A stretch of 64,000 nucleotides of DNA, taken from the NCBI RefSeq assembly GCF_932294415.1, contig NC_065538.1:40988843-41052842 (forward strand), in the 5' to 3' direction. Positions 24,070 to 35,867 of this stretch are shown here, in pieces. Under the pieces are notes generated by a model. The model had not been told where the DNA came from. It ran no database searches and was given only the letters and a program-made list of their open reading frames with translations. The position numbers and the translations under genes were made by a program. Source of the stretch: Quercus robur. Lineage: Eukaryota; Streptophyta; Magnoliopsida; Fagales; Fagaceae. Each line of letters begins with the position of its first letter. Positions within the stretch are counted from its first letter, which is position 1.

Positions 24070-26475
24070 TTACTTCTTTGCCTGAGAAGGAAATCAAATT
24101 GAAGGGGAAAAATATCATGTGCCTTGTAGAGGAAACTCAGAAGTAAGCTATGGATTATTGAATTTGAGAAATAAAACTTACATTCCAGGTGTCACTTTTG
24201 GAGGAAAACCGAGGGTCAGCTATGACATTAACATATGGTGGTGGTTGAACTTTGTTATTTATAAGTGGAAGCCTCTCTGGAGCATAATCCTCATCACTGT
24301 CATAATTAAAATAGGATTTTTGGTTTGGCCCAAGAGTTCTTAGAACCAAGGATAATAGAATCGAAAATCCCTGCAGGTAAAACCATCATTAAGGAAATAT
24401 TTACTTTTTGTATGAATCAGCTTGGAAGCACTACCCAGAATTTTTTTTTTTTTTAAAAAAAAAAAAAAAATGCTAGCATGGATGATGACACATAGAAACT
24501 ATGGAATTTGCAAGTTGGTATGGTTGTAATATTTAGCCACTACAACTACGTTATTCTGTAAACAATTTTATAGGATGAATCAACTACTACACCAAAAACC
24601 AGCTTAACAAATTAAGCCTATTGAAAAGGTCTTCTTTTTTTTTTTTCTTTTTTTTTTCTCTTTGATTGGCCTAAATGAGTGTAATTCTGGAAATAAATTT
24701 CTGTACAATAAGCACAATGGACTTTTGATCTATTTTAAACCTTAAATTAAAGCCAACTGTTCAGTCTGACTTTCAATCAACACAACAACAGATTCGATTA
24801 AAATACTTGTGAGATGAACTACTCAATTTTAGTTTAGAGATCATTAATTTATGGAGCCAATATCTTCATTTCATAAATTATTATAAAAATTTGGTTAAAC
24901 TTTGCATTTCCTTTTTTTTTTTTAAAGGGTTAAATTCAGAATTCAGCATATTAGAAACTTATATCCTTATGTCACTGTCTAACTTTTTCAATAAACAGTC
25001 CAAATTTATTTATTTCTCTTAACAAATACATAAAACTAAAATATATTTGTGCTCCTACTTAAAAAACTGGAACCATTTTTTTTTTCACCAACACATTTAA
25101 ACTCAAAATTACCTGGGCTAAGAGGATTAACAAGGATATACATTTGAAGATATCAAAGTTTGATTTCACAAAATCCTCAAAATCTCGGAATCTTCCAGTT
25201 GGATCCTCAGGTAAATCCTGATGTAAGTTTCAAGATAAGAACCAAGTAGCATGTTAAATATATGGGAAAGTGAAATTGGATAGAAAATAGGGAAAAATAA
25301 ATTAAGGTAACATCACCTTTTCCCAGTTGGAATTTAGGAGTATATCTGCTGCCATTGCAGTCTCCAATAGGAGAAGCAAAATGATGACCATCATATACTT
25401 TGTTGATTTAAGGTTAGCAATATAGAGGACATGAGCCTGATTTAGCAGGCACATGCTTAACATATGATAGACAATATTTATTACTGTTCCTGAAACATGG
25501 ATGTGGTGTTTTACATATCTAATTTGAGAAAAAAAAAATCTTAAAAAACTCTCTTCAGGAAACTTTTAAGAACAGAAATCGTGTTTCCAGGAACATGGAC
25601 ACATTAATGAAAACAACCTGAAAAACTGGCCAGAGTTATGCTCATAATTATTAAATACATTTCTAAAAACTGCTTGAAAAGGATACACAGGAAAGGCAAC
25701 AACCATGGACACTATCAGCAGCAAAATGACCTAGGCAAGTTATCACGCCTAAGATAACACCAATCCCCAGGAAAGTGTATATAAACCTGCAATTGTTGTA
25801 CAAAAATAACTGTCACCAATGTTGTGTTGAGTAGAAATAAATCTTATCAAATAGATAATCATTAGGATTTCCAGAATTTAACCACCTCAAAAACAAAAAA
25901 CAAAAAAACTTAAAAACAAATCCTAGGAATCTCATGTATCATCATCCTTTAGGAAGAGACTGAAGCTCCTAGGAGCTAGCAGAGTGAGTTGTTTTCTTAC
26001 TGGGCAATTGGCATAAACAACCCACATCTTTCTTCTTAGAAACATAGTTAAAACTAGTCTACATTTTTTTCTTCTTCTTATTATACAACTTACAAGCCCA
26101 TATAGGCTTCAATTCATCATGAAGAACTAACAGTTGTACAAGTAAAACCTTCAAACTAAACTAGGTCCACAAGCAGCAAGCAAGAACTTTCTAATGCTAG
26201 AGCGGCCAAGCTACCATTTAGCACTAAGATTTAATCAAATACTGATTAATCATAATCAGGCAAACGCAAACACAAACTGAAAGAACTCTAATATGATAAA
26301 GAGCTTACCATGGACCAGTAGAATTAAAATCAACATATGGGGATCCGTCAGTGTCTCTCTGCCAAACTCTAATCATCCACAAGCCATAAAGAATCATTGC
26401 AATTCCAAGTAAACCCATCATGGAATTGACAAATTTCAGCAATGACCGTAGGCAAGTACTTGCAATTCTTCCCAT
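24070..26475 (-). CDS. Tetraspanin (tetraspanin-19-like), 230 aa, 6 exons
   Basis: A four-pass membrane scaffold protein of the plant tetraspanin family. Exons in coding order: 26475-26309, 25786-25687, 25436-25317, 25217-25113, 24370-24182 and 24081-24070, all with GT-AG introns and matching phases. Four hydrophobic segments lie at about residues 12-35, 56-80, 100-122 and 152-174. GCCLSC (residues 84-89) and [12 protein letters not shown] (126-137) fit plant members of this group, and the acidic, proline-rich C-terminal tail ([16 protein letters not shown]) is typical of tetraspanin-19-like proteins. The reading frame extends upstream of 26475 without an ATG; the ATG at 26475 has a good context (ATAATGGG) and matches the family start. 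The last coding exon holds only three codons plus stop (AKK). The exon-3 acceptor is the least certain junction. Intron 4 contains a T14A16 run at 24441-24470. Confidence 0.88.
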
Positions 26476-27704
26476 TATCCTAGCCAATTTTCTAGGCAGT
26501 TTAAGAAGTGAAACTCCCAGTAATGCAATCAATCCTCAAATCTTAAGAGACTTAGCTGACTCAAGATATGGGAAGCAAAGACAAAATATGTTTTCTTGAT
26601 TAATATTGCTATTCAATTCTTTAAAGACAAAATATGCAATCAATCCTCAAATCTTAAGGTGTAAGATATTCCACATGACAAATGTGGTACGATCATCAGT
26701 TAGCATGGGATGAAATATTAGGCCGCGTCTGCCTTTGGGAGAGGGTTAAATTTTGAGATCATAATCACTTTTTATAAAAAGACAAAAACTGAGCCTCAAC
26801 TATTGAATTTCTTTGTTTCTCAAAAAAAAAAAAAAAAAAACTATTGAATTTCTTTCTTAATCAGGCACGTATGTCCCTAGAGGCCTGGCTACTACATTGA
26901 AACAATATACCTGATACAAAATTTTGACTTTATTTTTTTATTTTTATATTTTTTTTAACAACTCTTGACATGCAAATGGGTTGTTGGGATTGGTGGATAA
27001 GAAATTAATACCACGACACAAACACAACATTTTTCACAAAGATTAATATAAACCGATATGATTGAGACAACATTACTTTTACATAAGTCCATTATTTCTT
27101 CTCAAAAATAAAATAAAAAGTCTATTATTGACATGATTTTTTATCGTGCACAAATCACAACAAATCATATTAATTGAGAAAAAGGAAAATTCTCAAGAAA
27201 ATTGTGAAAAATATAGGTTAACCGTAATAACTTTTTCTTTTTGAAAAAGTTTATGCATTTAGATTTCTTAGTGTAATGAAAGTTAATATTGGACTCGTAT
27301 TAAAATAGATGCTGCTCAAATCAACAGTTTAACAAATTGCAAAAAGGACTGAAATATTATAGGCATAGCACTGCTCTTGTCGAAATATTCTTTGTTCAAA
27401 AAAGTTATTGCCACAAAGTGTGCAAATCATAAAGAGCCAAAGCATAATGGAGATAAGAAATTTCTTAGAAACTGTCTCTTGTGTCTTTTTATAAGGTTGG
27501 CCTGATAAGCTTCCCGTACTTGGCGATCGTGAATTGACGTCTCAATCTGTCTTGACGTCGAGAGAAATTTCCTCCCTTTTCACTTTGGTCGGGGTGGAAA
27601 GAATTCAATTCATAGCTAATTGAGGCATTGAAAATTTGGAAAGATGTTGGAAGTGAATTAAAATAAGAGTTATTATAATTATTTGTTACGAACGTACCAA
27701 CGGT
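26476..27704. other. Intergenic between tetraspanin and tRNA-Val
   Basis: AT-rich, with an A run near 26823-26841. The first part should hold the tetraspanin promoter and 5' UTR (minus strand). A fragment near 26722-26760 looks like one end of a MITE, but I found no partner end. Otherwise nothing. Confidence 0.45.
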
Positions 27705-27777
27705 GTTGCTGTGGTGTAGTGGTTATCACGTTAGTCTTACACACTAAAGGTCCCCAGTTCGATCCTGGGCAGCAACA
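27705..27777 (+). tRNA. tRNA-Val (anticodon UAC)
   Basis: 73 nt, no intron. The acceptor stem GTTGCTG pairs with CAGCAAC, followed by discriminator A. The D-arm is in GTGGTGTAGTGGTTATCAC, the anticodon stem TTAGT/ACTAA encloses a loop CTTACAC whose central triplet is TAC, and the T-arm is in CCCCAGTTCGATCCTGGG. The internal A box (TGGTGTAGTGG) and B box (GTTCGATCC) are intact, and a T4 stretch follows about ten bases downstream as Pol III terminator. It looks functional and decodes GUA. Confidence 0.96.
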
Positions 27778-28089
27778 TAGTGAATTTTATTTTCAAGTGC
27801 ATTTTTTTTCGTACTCATACACATATTCATTATCAACGAAAAGGTGCCTTTTGCAACTCTATTGATTTTGCATTCTGAAATTTATTACACGACATTTTAA
27901 CATGATACATTCTTTTGATAAATAGTTGTTAGATTTTAGCTAATTCCATGTAACAAACTTGTGTCAAGGTGCTATTGTAGAAAATTTGAAGAACATATTT
28001 TTAACCTAGCGAAACTCAAACTTTGCTTGATTGAAACACAAACGAAGAGAGAAAAGCTTCAAAGAAGGTTGCTATTCTCATAGCCATAC
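27778..28089. other. Short spacer between tRNA and solo LTR
   Basis: AT-rich with no gene. It includes the tRNA terminator and, at 28090-28094, the left CAAGT duplication of the adjacent LTR. Confidence 0.5.
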
Positions 28090-28094
28090 CAAGT

Positions 28095-30039
28095 TGTTGA
28101 TGCTCATTTTGGAAAGCCCAGTAGAAGGAAGAAGCCTAGCAACATGAGCAGAAAAGAGTTAATAAACGAATAGAAAAACCATTAAGTTCAGGTGGTAGGA
28201 ATAATGGATTATAGGCTCATAAAATAAATAAATAAGCCTTAAGGAAGCAAATGTGCCTAAAGGAGCCCAGAGAGAGAGAGAAGTAGCAAACCCATGGGTA
28301 GTATATGATGTAAAAAAGTGAGAATGGGTCGCAGCAAGCCCGAAGTAATACAAGCAAAGAAAGTAAGGGGTTGATGGCAAGCCCATGAATCCCAAGAATA
28401 AAGGATAAGATAATTGGGTTAGGGAAGCCCAAAGGAATTAGTAAAAGTTCATGGGAATGCAAAGTTAGAAAATGGGCCAAGGATGCCCAAGAGGAAATAA
28501 ATGGGACAAAAGAGCCCACAAGCAATGTAATACAAAACCTAAATGATTATATTGAGTCATTGAGAGAAGAATAAGCAGCAAGCCCAAAGAGACTCAACAG
28601 GCTGGGGTCAAATAACATCACAGCAAGAATGGCAAAATGGTACGGTAGGAAATAGTAGCAAGACTATAGAAATGAACAAAAGAATAGGCTGAAGGAAGAA
28701 AAGCCCACAATCAAGCAAAGCCCGGCCCCAAAAAGGAATGGGCCATAGAGAATGAAGAATCAGAAAATAGCTCACGCCATAAGAAGTCAAGGATGGACAG
28801 CAGGATGTGCAGATGAGCCTAGACCACAGCAAACACAAGGGGCGAGTTTTGGACACACGCAAAAGTTGAGCACGTGCAAGGCCTAGGCTTCACCAACCTG
28901 TACCCAACTAATACAGGAGGTGGTAGGTCATAGGTCAGAGGTAAGAGGGTATGGTTTGGCAGTAGGGAGAGGGGAAAACCTATTCTGAGGTTCCTGCTCA
29001 GGCTCTTTTGGGGGAAATGTCCTGCTGGGATGACATACCGTCCAAAAGAAGTAAGGATGAGTTGGAATCACAAGGTGCATGCCATGAGGGATGAAGAGAG
29101 AGAGCACCCACACTATAGCAAGTAAGAGTGCCACGACAAACAAACAAAATAGTCTTCTTTGTCTGGTGATGGGGAGTGGCACAGCCAACATAGGTAAGTG
29201 GTGCTGGCTAAGCGGCTGACAAACCAGTGGTGGTCGGCAAAGACACCCAAACCAGAAAAAGGTAGTTAAAGGCTAAAATATTAAAAGCCAGTCACGGCAG
29301 GCACTATATAAAGGACCCTTGCCGTACACAGTAGGGGGACACAATCACGGTAATAGTAACCTTTAGGAGAAAATCACAACACGGAAACAAGTACTGAGAA
29401 AAGAAGAGAAAAAGAAAAAGAAAAGGAAAATTAGAAAATAAGGAAAGAAAATAGAGAGATAGAATGACAGGCATGCACCAATATGTTGATCTCCTCTCTT
29501 CCTCTAAAAGTCCTGCTCTCTGCCAAAAGCAAAAGATTCTATTGGGCACAAGCCATTCAGGTCCGCTTCCCTCAAAGTGATTAATTTCCATGGTAGGATT
29601 TTCCCTGGAAGATTATTCGCATTAAGGAAAACGGTTTCCCTCCTTGGTCTTGGTCTTGTGACATAACTTGGCATAACGGATTGATCTTTTTCTTTCTTTT
29701 GCTAACTCATGTCTTACTATTTATTTCACCACTTTCTCTACAAGGTGTTTCTTATCAATGTGATTATCATTTTAATTGGGAATTATTTATTCACTTTGTC
29801 TAAAGGCAAAAGTACTTTCTTTTATTATTATTATCATGTCTGCTTGTCATGACTCATACGAAGTAGCTTCCCCTGCAATGGATATGTGAACGAAATTCTT
29901 GGCAAACAAGGCATAGTTTGTGCACAAGCCGGACCAAAGTAAGTTGTAGTTGGACTGGTCTCAACTCCTTTACTCAGAACACTTGGGTCCAATACAACAG
30001 GAGACAACCCAACCCAAAATTGCAAAAAGGCCCACCACA
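28095..30039 (+). mobile_element. Solo LTR, 1945 bp, with 5-bp TSD
   Basis: It begins TGTTGATGCTC, ends CCCACCACA, and is flanked by CAAGT at 28090-28094 and 30040-30044. The TATA box CTATATAAAG is at 29304-29313. No primer-binding site or gag/pol follows, so it is a solo LTR of a Ty3/gypsy-like element. The first ~450 bp resemble the LTR pieces at both outer ends of the palindrome (1-487, 6883-7396), the same family but diverged. It is a fossil; an intact duplication suggests moderate age. Confidence 0.88.
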
Positions 30040-30044
30040 CAAGT

Positions 30045-30764
30045 CAATCTAGAAAACAGTATCCTTGAGCTTAAATAGAGAAAATTCATCTTTGTGCTTT
30101 GATCATATTTAGTAAAAAATATATTGTGATCTTGATATACCTTGTACTTAAACGGTCCATTCTTCAAACCCAAAGTTCATTTCTCCAACAATGGGTTGTT
30201 GTTACTAAGCTCCGAAGTTCTGAGTTGCAAACACGATTCATTCATGGAGGAAACTCCCATAAAAGGATTCTAGAGATTCTAGAGTTACTATTATGAGAAG
30301 ACAATTAAGGTTACAATACAAAGTCTAGTTGTGTGAAGGTTTTGTAAGTAGTGGGGCTGTACCTAATTCTAATAATAAAATTCCTACAGAATTGGATTCT
30401 CGAAGTGGTTTATATGGTGTCCTTAGAGAATGCATTTCTATCAAATAATAACTAATTTTTTAAATAATAATTTATTTATTCAATTAAATAATTTAATTAC
30501 TATATACTCAGCTTACACTCTTTCAACCACCATCTAGTCGGCAAAAATTGAAATTGACCATCACATGTCAACCAACAATAATCCTTAATCAACCTCCTCA
30601 AAACAGACAGCGAAAACCCAAATCAACCACCATAACACGACCAGGCAAAAACTAAAATCGAACACCATTAAAATGTTAGCCACCAAAAACCAAACTAACC
30701 TCCATAACAAGAGTTTTTATTTTGTGCTAAATATTCGTTTTTTGAAAATTATTTTGTTAAATTA
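30045..30764. other. Non-coding stretch, nothing recognised
   Basis: A/C-rich sequence at 30540-30720 with repeated AACCACCAT-like words. No gene or clear element is supported. Confidence 0.45.
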
Positions 30765-31029
30765 AAAGTTTCTATTGCGACTTATTTACTTATGTACCAT
30801 CTTTTTGGAACTCAACTTTTTCAAAATCAAGTTCAAAGTAAAATTCTATTTCACCAAAGTTGAGCTCTATGCAATTTAGTCATATGTGGCAAAAGTCAAG
30901 TTCCACTTTTGCCACATATTACTGAATTGTATAGAACTCAACTTTGGTACAATCGAGTTTCATGTTAGACCTCATTTTTGAGAAAATTGAGTTTCAAAAA
31001 GAGACTACATAAGTTGCGATAGAAACTTT
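30765..31029. mobile_element. Fold-back (palindromic) MITE-like element, 265 bp
   Basis: The sequence folds on itself nearly end to end: the left AAAGTTTCTATTGCGACTT pairs with the right AAGTTGCGATAGAAACTTT, the AACTCAACTTT blocks pair, and the centre at about 30900 (ATGTGGCAAAAGT / ACTTTTGCCACAT) closes the hairpin. No target duplication could be fixed, and the pairing may extend ten to twenty bases further out on each side. A non-autonomous DNA element of fold-back type is the likeliest reading. Confidence 0.75.
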
Positions 31030-32088
31030 GTAACAAACAATCAAGTTGCCACATCCATCACAGATCAATCCCCATTGCAAATCAACCAACCACCACTACC
31101 ACTACCTCATTGTTGCTCCCTTAGAAATCCATCACGATGCAAAATTGAGCTCTATTGCAAGTCAACGAACCATAAGGGCCAGGGGTTTCTAGGGGCTGGG
31201 CAAACTCTAGTTTATATTCCTAACATTGCTCTGGCCAATTATCTAACTTTCACTTATGACTTATGAGACTACCCGCAACTAAAGTTATTAGATACAGTGT
31301 GTTTTTGCCAAAAAATTATGTTCCCTAGTTAACCGGTATGATTTTCCCTTATTCCACATCAACTTAAATTACAATGTGCTTCTCTAAATTTTGGCCGATA
31401 TAATAATTTCAACCAATATGTGAGTAATATATCAACTTTTTTCTCTTGTTCGTTTGTTTTAATGTTTTCAAAATTTTGCTCTTAGAATATAAAATTTGAA
31501 TTCTTTTTTTTCTTTTTTGAGAAGAATGTAAAATTTGAATTTGATTGTTCTATTTGATATTATTGCCATGAGCAAATTTAAACAATATGAGCTATTGATT
31601 TTATTCATCATTTTTTTTTTTTCCTTTGATTTGATATTTGAAATTTGGTCTATTCTACTAAGGTGTTAGTTAGGTCATGCTAAATTAATGAACCCCTTGC
31701 TATGTAATGAGATTTAGAAACTTTCTTAATATGTAGTATACTAAGAACACGTATTATTTGGTTTTGAATTGATAATTTAGTTGGTATGAAACTATGTGAT
31801 GAAGATTATGTATATTTATTTTGTGTTTATAACTTTACGTAGACTGAGCTATTGATTTTCTTGCATCATTCGTATCATACTGGATTTTTTTTTTTTTTTT
31901 TTTTAAGAGAAATAACAACATTGTAATTTAATGTTTCCTATTTTCAAGAAAAGAAAAAAGTTATAAAAAAAAAAAAAAAAAAAAAAAAAGGGTCTTTCGG
32001 TCATGGCGTTTACGACTTACAAACGTTAACACGTGTGGAAGCCCAAAAGCTAACTAAACGGAGCCAAATTCCAGTTAGGAGCCAACCA
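31030..32088. other. AT-rich intergenic stretch
   Basis: No gene. Long T runs occur near 31609-31621 and 31886-31903, and an A run at about 31966-31989. The last ~50 bases lead into the U6 promoter. Confidence 0.5.
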
Positions 32089-32131
32089 ATCCCACATCGT
32101 CTAGTTACACAAAGCTATGACTCTTTATAAT
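32089..32131 (+). promoter_or_regulatory. U6 promoter: USE and TATA box
   Basis: The plant upstream sequence element (consensus RTCCCACATCG) is matched exactly at 32089-32099, and the TATA box TTTATAAT is at about 32124-32131, 23-30 bases before the RNA start. The gap of about 24 bases between USE and TATA is the spacing known for Pol III (U6-type) plant snRNA promoters, about ten bases shorter than in Pol II snRNA genes. Confidence 0.93.
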
Positions 32132-32153
32132 AAACAGCAAGGCAAGTAAGCTT

Positions 32154-32173
32154 GTCCCTTCGGGGACATCCGA

Positions 32174-32205
<32 letters not shown>

Positions 32206-32255
32206 GGCCCCTGCGCAAGGATGACACGCATAAATCGAGAAATGGTCCAAATTTT
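32154..32255 (+). ncRNA. U6: U6 spliceosomal snRNA
   Basis: 102 nt. It starts GTCCCTTCGGGGACATC (5' stem-loop) and contains GATACAGAGAAGATTAGCA, which includes the invariant ACAGAGA box that pairs with the 5' splice site. The AGC triad and the U4/U6 pairing region follow, and it ends GGTCCAAATTTT. It looks like an exact match to plant U6. With its USE, correctly spaced TATA box and T7 terminator, this copy should be transcribed by Pol III. It acts in the nucleus as the catalytic core of the spliceosome. Confidence 0.98.
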
Positions 32256-32258
32256 TTT
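32252..32258 (+). terminator. Pol III T7 terminator of U6
   Basis: Seven consecutive T directly at the 3' end of the U6 RNA, the standard Pol III stop signal; the first four are usually retained in the RNA. Confidence 0.93.
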
Positions 32259-35200
32259 CTTCTTTCTTCCAATTTTCGCCTCTTGCTCATCAGGTAAGCT
32301 GCTCGTGCTAGTTTTGGATTCCAAGTTAAATCAATTTGGATGGGTTTTTTTTTTTTGGCTACAATTAGTCAAACTCTCTTCAAATTTGTTACATTCGGCT
32401 GCAATTGGGTTCACCATTTTTTACAAACCCTCAAACCTGAAACTTAATTGGGTTCACGCCTTTTTATAGGATATCCTCAAAGTTGACATCTTTGCTAATA
32501 ATTAGTTTAATTTTTTCCTTCTTTTCTGCAATCTACAAATTGTATGTTTTTTGCGCCACTTTTTTACTTCAGAACATTATAATATGTAGAGGAATTTTGA
32601 GCCTTGCTAGTTTTTCCACTTTAATACTACAGCTTGAAAGTTATTTTTCCCCACCCTTAAAAAAGCTGTTGAGTGAGCTTATGATTATAATAGGACCTCC
32701 ATCATATGAAACCTGTGAATTGCACTTAGATTGGAATATAGAACTTCCTCAGGTGAATTTCAATGCTGAAATATCCTTTTCTTAAAGTCTGGTTGTTCAA
32801 AGCCATATATTTCTTTGCATTTAAAAATTCAAAAATAAAATACATATGAAAGATGGTAAAACCCCAATTCGTAGTTTTTCCCGTCCAGAAAAGAGAAACA
32901 AATGATGACATTATGCCCAGCCCATTGAACACATGATCACTTCTTTGGCTCTCAATGAAGCTAACCAAACTGATTGGATTTACAATTGAGTCTGCGTTGA
33001 AGGTCATAGAGTGATTATAGGCTAAGCCATTTAGCCACAGAAAATTCTAAAGCCCACACTGTGAAGTTTCCTAAATACAAAGTCATTAGCATTCCCCTTC
33101 ATGAAGTCCAAGGTATAGGTAGAACCCTTTGTGAGGCATGGAGTGATTAGGATTCTGGAGTATTGTTTGAAGTCTTGTGTCTGTATCTCACCATCCTTAT
33201 GAGTTATGACAGAACATTGGTATAGTCGATGTTGTGTTTGATTTGGCTCTTCATTTAGATGCACTCGTAGTTTTTGAGAAATGCCATGGAAATTGATTGT
33301 TAACTGGCAGGTAGCCTGCAATTGAAATGAAAAAATTTAGTATTAAGTGACAGTTTAAGTGATTAAATAACCTTTTCTGTTTTCCTAAATGTCTGGTTGG
33401 GAAGTTCTAATTTGGTGTTTACATGTTTTGGATAGTTGATCTAGGCTCCAGAGAAGTCTTGGTGAATGGTGACACTAGTGGAGTATACAGTTTTAGTGTG
33501 ATCTCCATTTGGGCAAAGATTTATGGTTTAAACCAATACTTAAACTCTTTATTAGGCTAGAATTTTCTTAGGTACGAATGCTAGCTTGGATAATCATGCT
33601 TTAAGAACTTGCTTTAGTCAACTGCTTCTGCAGCTGGGGTAGTGCAAACATTTTAAGAAGCTGCTAAAAATTTGTCAACAAATTAAAGAAAGAAAGGAAC
33701 GAATGAATAGATATATGAAACCAAGAAATCAGCTATACAATATGGTAGAGGTAAATTTGCTTGTCAAAGTTCACTATGCTGATGAACGTATGATGTGCCT
33801 AATTTCCTCAGATCACTTGATATTTTGATTTTCATTTTAAAGAGAAGGGAAAAATTATGATATTTTTCCCATTTAGGAAGGCAGAAAGATAACATAAGAT
33901 TCCTTAGCTTTCCCTCCTACAGATTAGTGAATTATCTGTCTTATTACTGTTACAACACTAATTGTTAGCTCATTGTATTTTTCTTTTATATTTTGTTGCC
34001 ATTTTTATTTTGCATAAAGAGTCAAGACTCCTTTATGTTATCAACCACCATTGCTGCACAGATCAAACCCTTTTTTAAATATCATTTCAAGTTCCCACAG
34101 CAAACCCTATGGAGTCAAAAAGTTAGGTCCGTGTAGCCAATTGGTGGCCAAATTTCCTGACAAGGGATGTATCTGTGAGGTCTCGTCACAACTATAGAAA
34201 GCGTTCATCTTAGTGTGATATCCTGTCTAGGTCATGCACATATGCAAAAGAAGCTCAGTTAGGCCAAGTGGGGTCCTAGATGTTGCCTTGAAGTAAATTT
34301 TCTACTGCACAACAACTTGAAATTGCAAGGATGATCAGTTGTTTACATTTAGCTAAAGCTTATTTCACCCTCTTCCTGGACTACACTCTTTGCACATTAG
34401 TGTGTTAGTAAATGAGAAGATGTTAAACTCGATAAAAAGGTCATATGAATTTACTAGTGCAGGTGCTGGTTCTATGTATACATAATTTCCTTTGCACGTG
34501 GAATGGAGTCCCCTTACCCCAACCCAAGTGCTATTCCTTCACAATCACCAACTTGCAAAAGAGCCCTCCTCTTCCTGAGTATATAATCAACCTTGCAATT
34601 TTGCCAATGTTGCTGCGCATCTAAAGCTGGTAGTGGGCAATAGGCACAACAAAACTTTTAACTTGAGAGTGCTTTCAACCAGGATGGTATTAAATTTGAT
34701 CTGGAGGAAGAATGGATGGTGATGTTTGCAATCCTCTTTGGTTGGATGAGACTCAAAAGTCTGGATTCTCGAGTTGATTTGTTAAGGAAAATTTGTGACT
34801 AGTGTAGTAACTAATAAGCTTTCGTAAAAATTAGATAGAATTTACTTGTGAAGTTTTAAATTATTACCTACAGATGACATTGATGTGAAGAGGAATGGCA
34901 GGGAAAGCATTGCACGAGCCATGCTAAGAAAGAGAGCGGTCTGCTTGATGTTTGATTGCATTGTTGTTTTGGCACTCGAAAGGAGTGTAAAGCTCTCAGG
35001 TTTTTTTTGGTGTACATAGCATTTCTGCATTTTAAACCTATTGGGATGTGATTAAGATGTTGAAATAACAAACACACATGAGAACTTTTTGTGTTTATAT
35101 ATGCTTGTCTTTTGGTAGTCTATTGATTTTGCATTTTGAATTCTTGTAGAATGTATTATAAGTTTATAACATAACGCATTTTAACTAGTATCGTCCACTA

Positions 35201-35867
35201 GTGAGTATTGAATGATCTCACCCACAAGGTTTCCACTCTTCCTATAAAGCGAGGAAATACAATTTGAAGTAAAACTTATTGGTCACAGACCTCCCATTCA
35301 TTATTGTGAATCATATCAACCGATATAATGAACTTACATTAACCTTTTTTTTTTTTTTCTAAAAAATATCCTTCCTTTATTTTGTCTAAAACGTATTGTC
35401 TATTTTCATTAAATACGAGATTGACTCCAATAAGCTGTATCCACATCACAAGTAGCAGAATGATCATCCTGTCTGCCTTCCCCACCGACACCACCCCCCC
35501 CCCCCCCCCCCCTCTCTCTCTCTCTCTTCACCCTACCTTCACAAATCACAATTCCTGAGAATTTTCAACACGAAAGAATGTTGGGATTTGAAACTCAACT
35601 CATTTTATAGAGTACAGCATTTTTACAATCTGATTGCAGTGTAGAATTAATCCTCTCCATCTTCAGTATGTTCACAGCATTTTTCCATGATGCATGACTC
35701 AGTCTTTATTGGTAAATCCAACATAACTCGAGCAAAAAGGAAGAATCTGATATCCGACAGCCCCAGAATGTACACAAACCATGTAGCATGTTCCATGTAT
35801 ATTGCTCTACCTGACTGCTTGTATTGCCAGTAATTCATCATCAGGAAAAATTGTAACAATATCTGGC
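32259..35867. other. 3.6-kb intergenic stretch between U6 and TFB2
   Basis: No gene I can defend. Two exon-like fragments with splice-like borders are visible on the plus strand (about 32690-32755 and 34873-35030) but do not connect to a known protein. A C19 run (35494-35512) merges into a CT microsatellite (35512-35527). The last ~230 bases are probably the TFB2 3' UTR on the minus strand. Confidence 0.45.
35494..35527. repeat. C19 run joined to (CT)n
   Basis: Nineteen C followed by about eight CT units, located about 340 bp beyond the TFB2 stop codon, near the likely end of its transcript. Confidence 0.92.

Noticed and set aside
26505-26532. Upstream extension of the tetraspanin frame (MIALLG...)
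   Set aside because: The codon at 26532 is TTG, not ATG; the ATG at 26475 matches the family start.
32221-32785. Plus-strand frames of 82 and 100 aa after U6
   Set aside because: They begin inside the U6 RNA or in AT-rich DNA and look like random hydrophobic translations.
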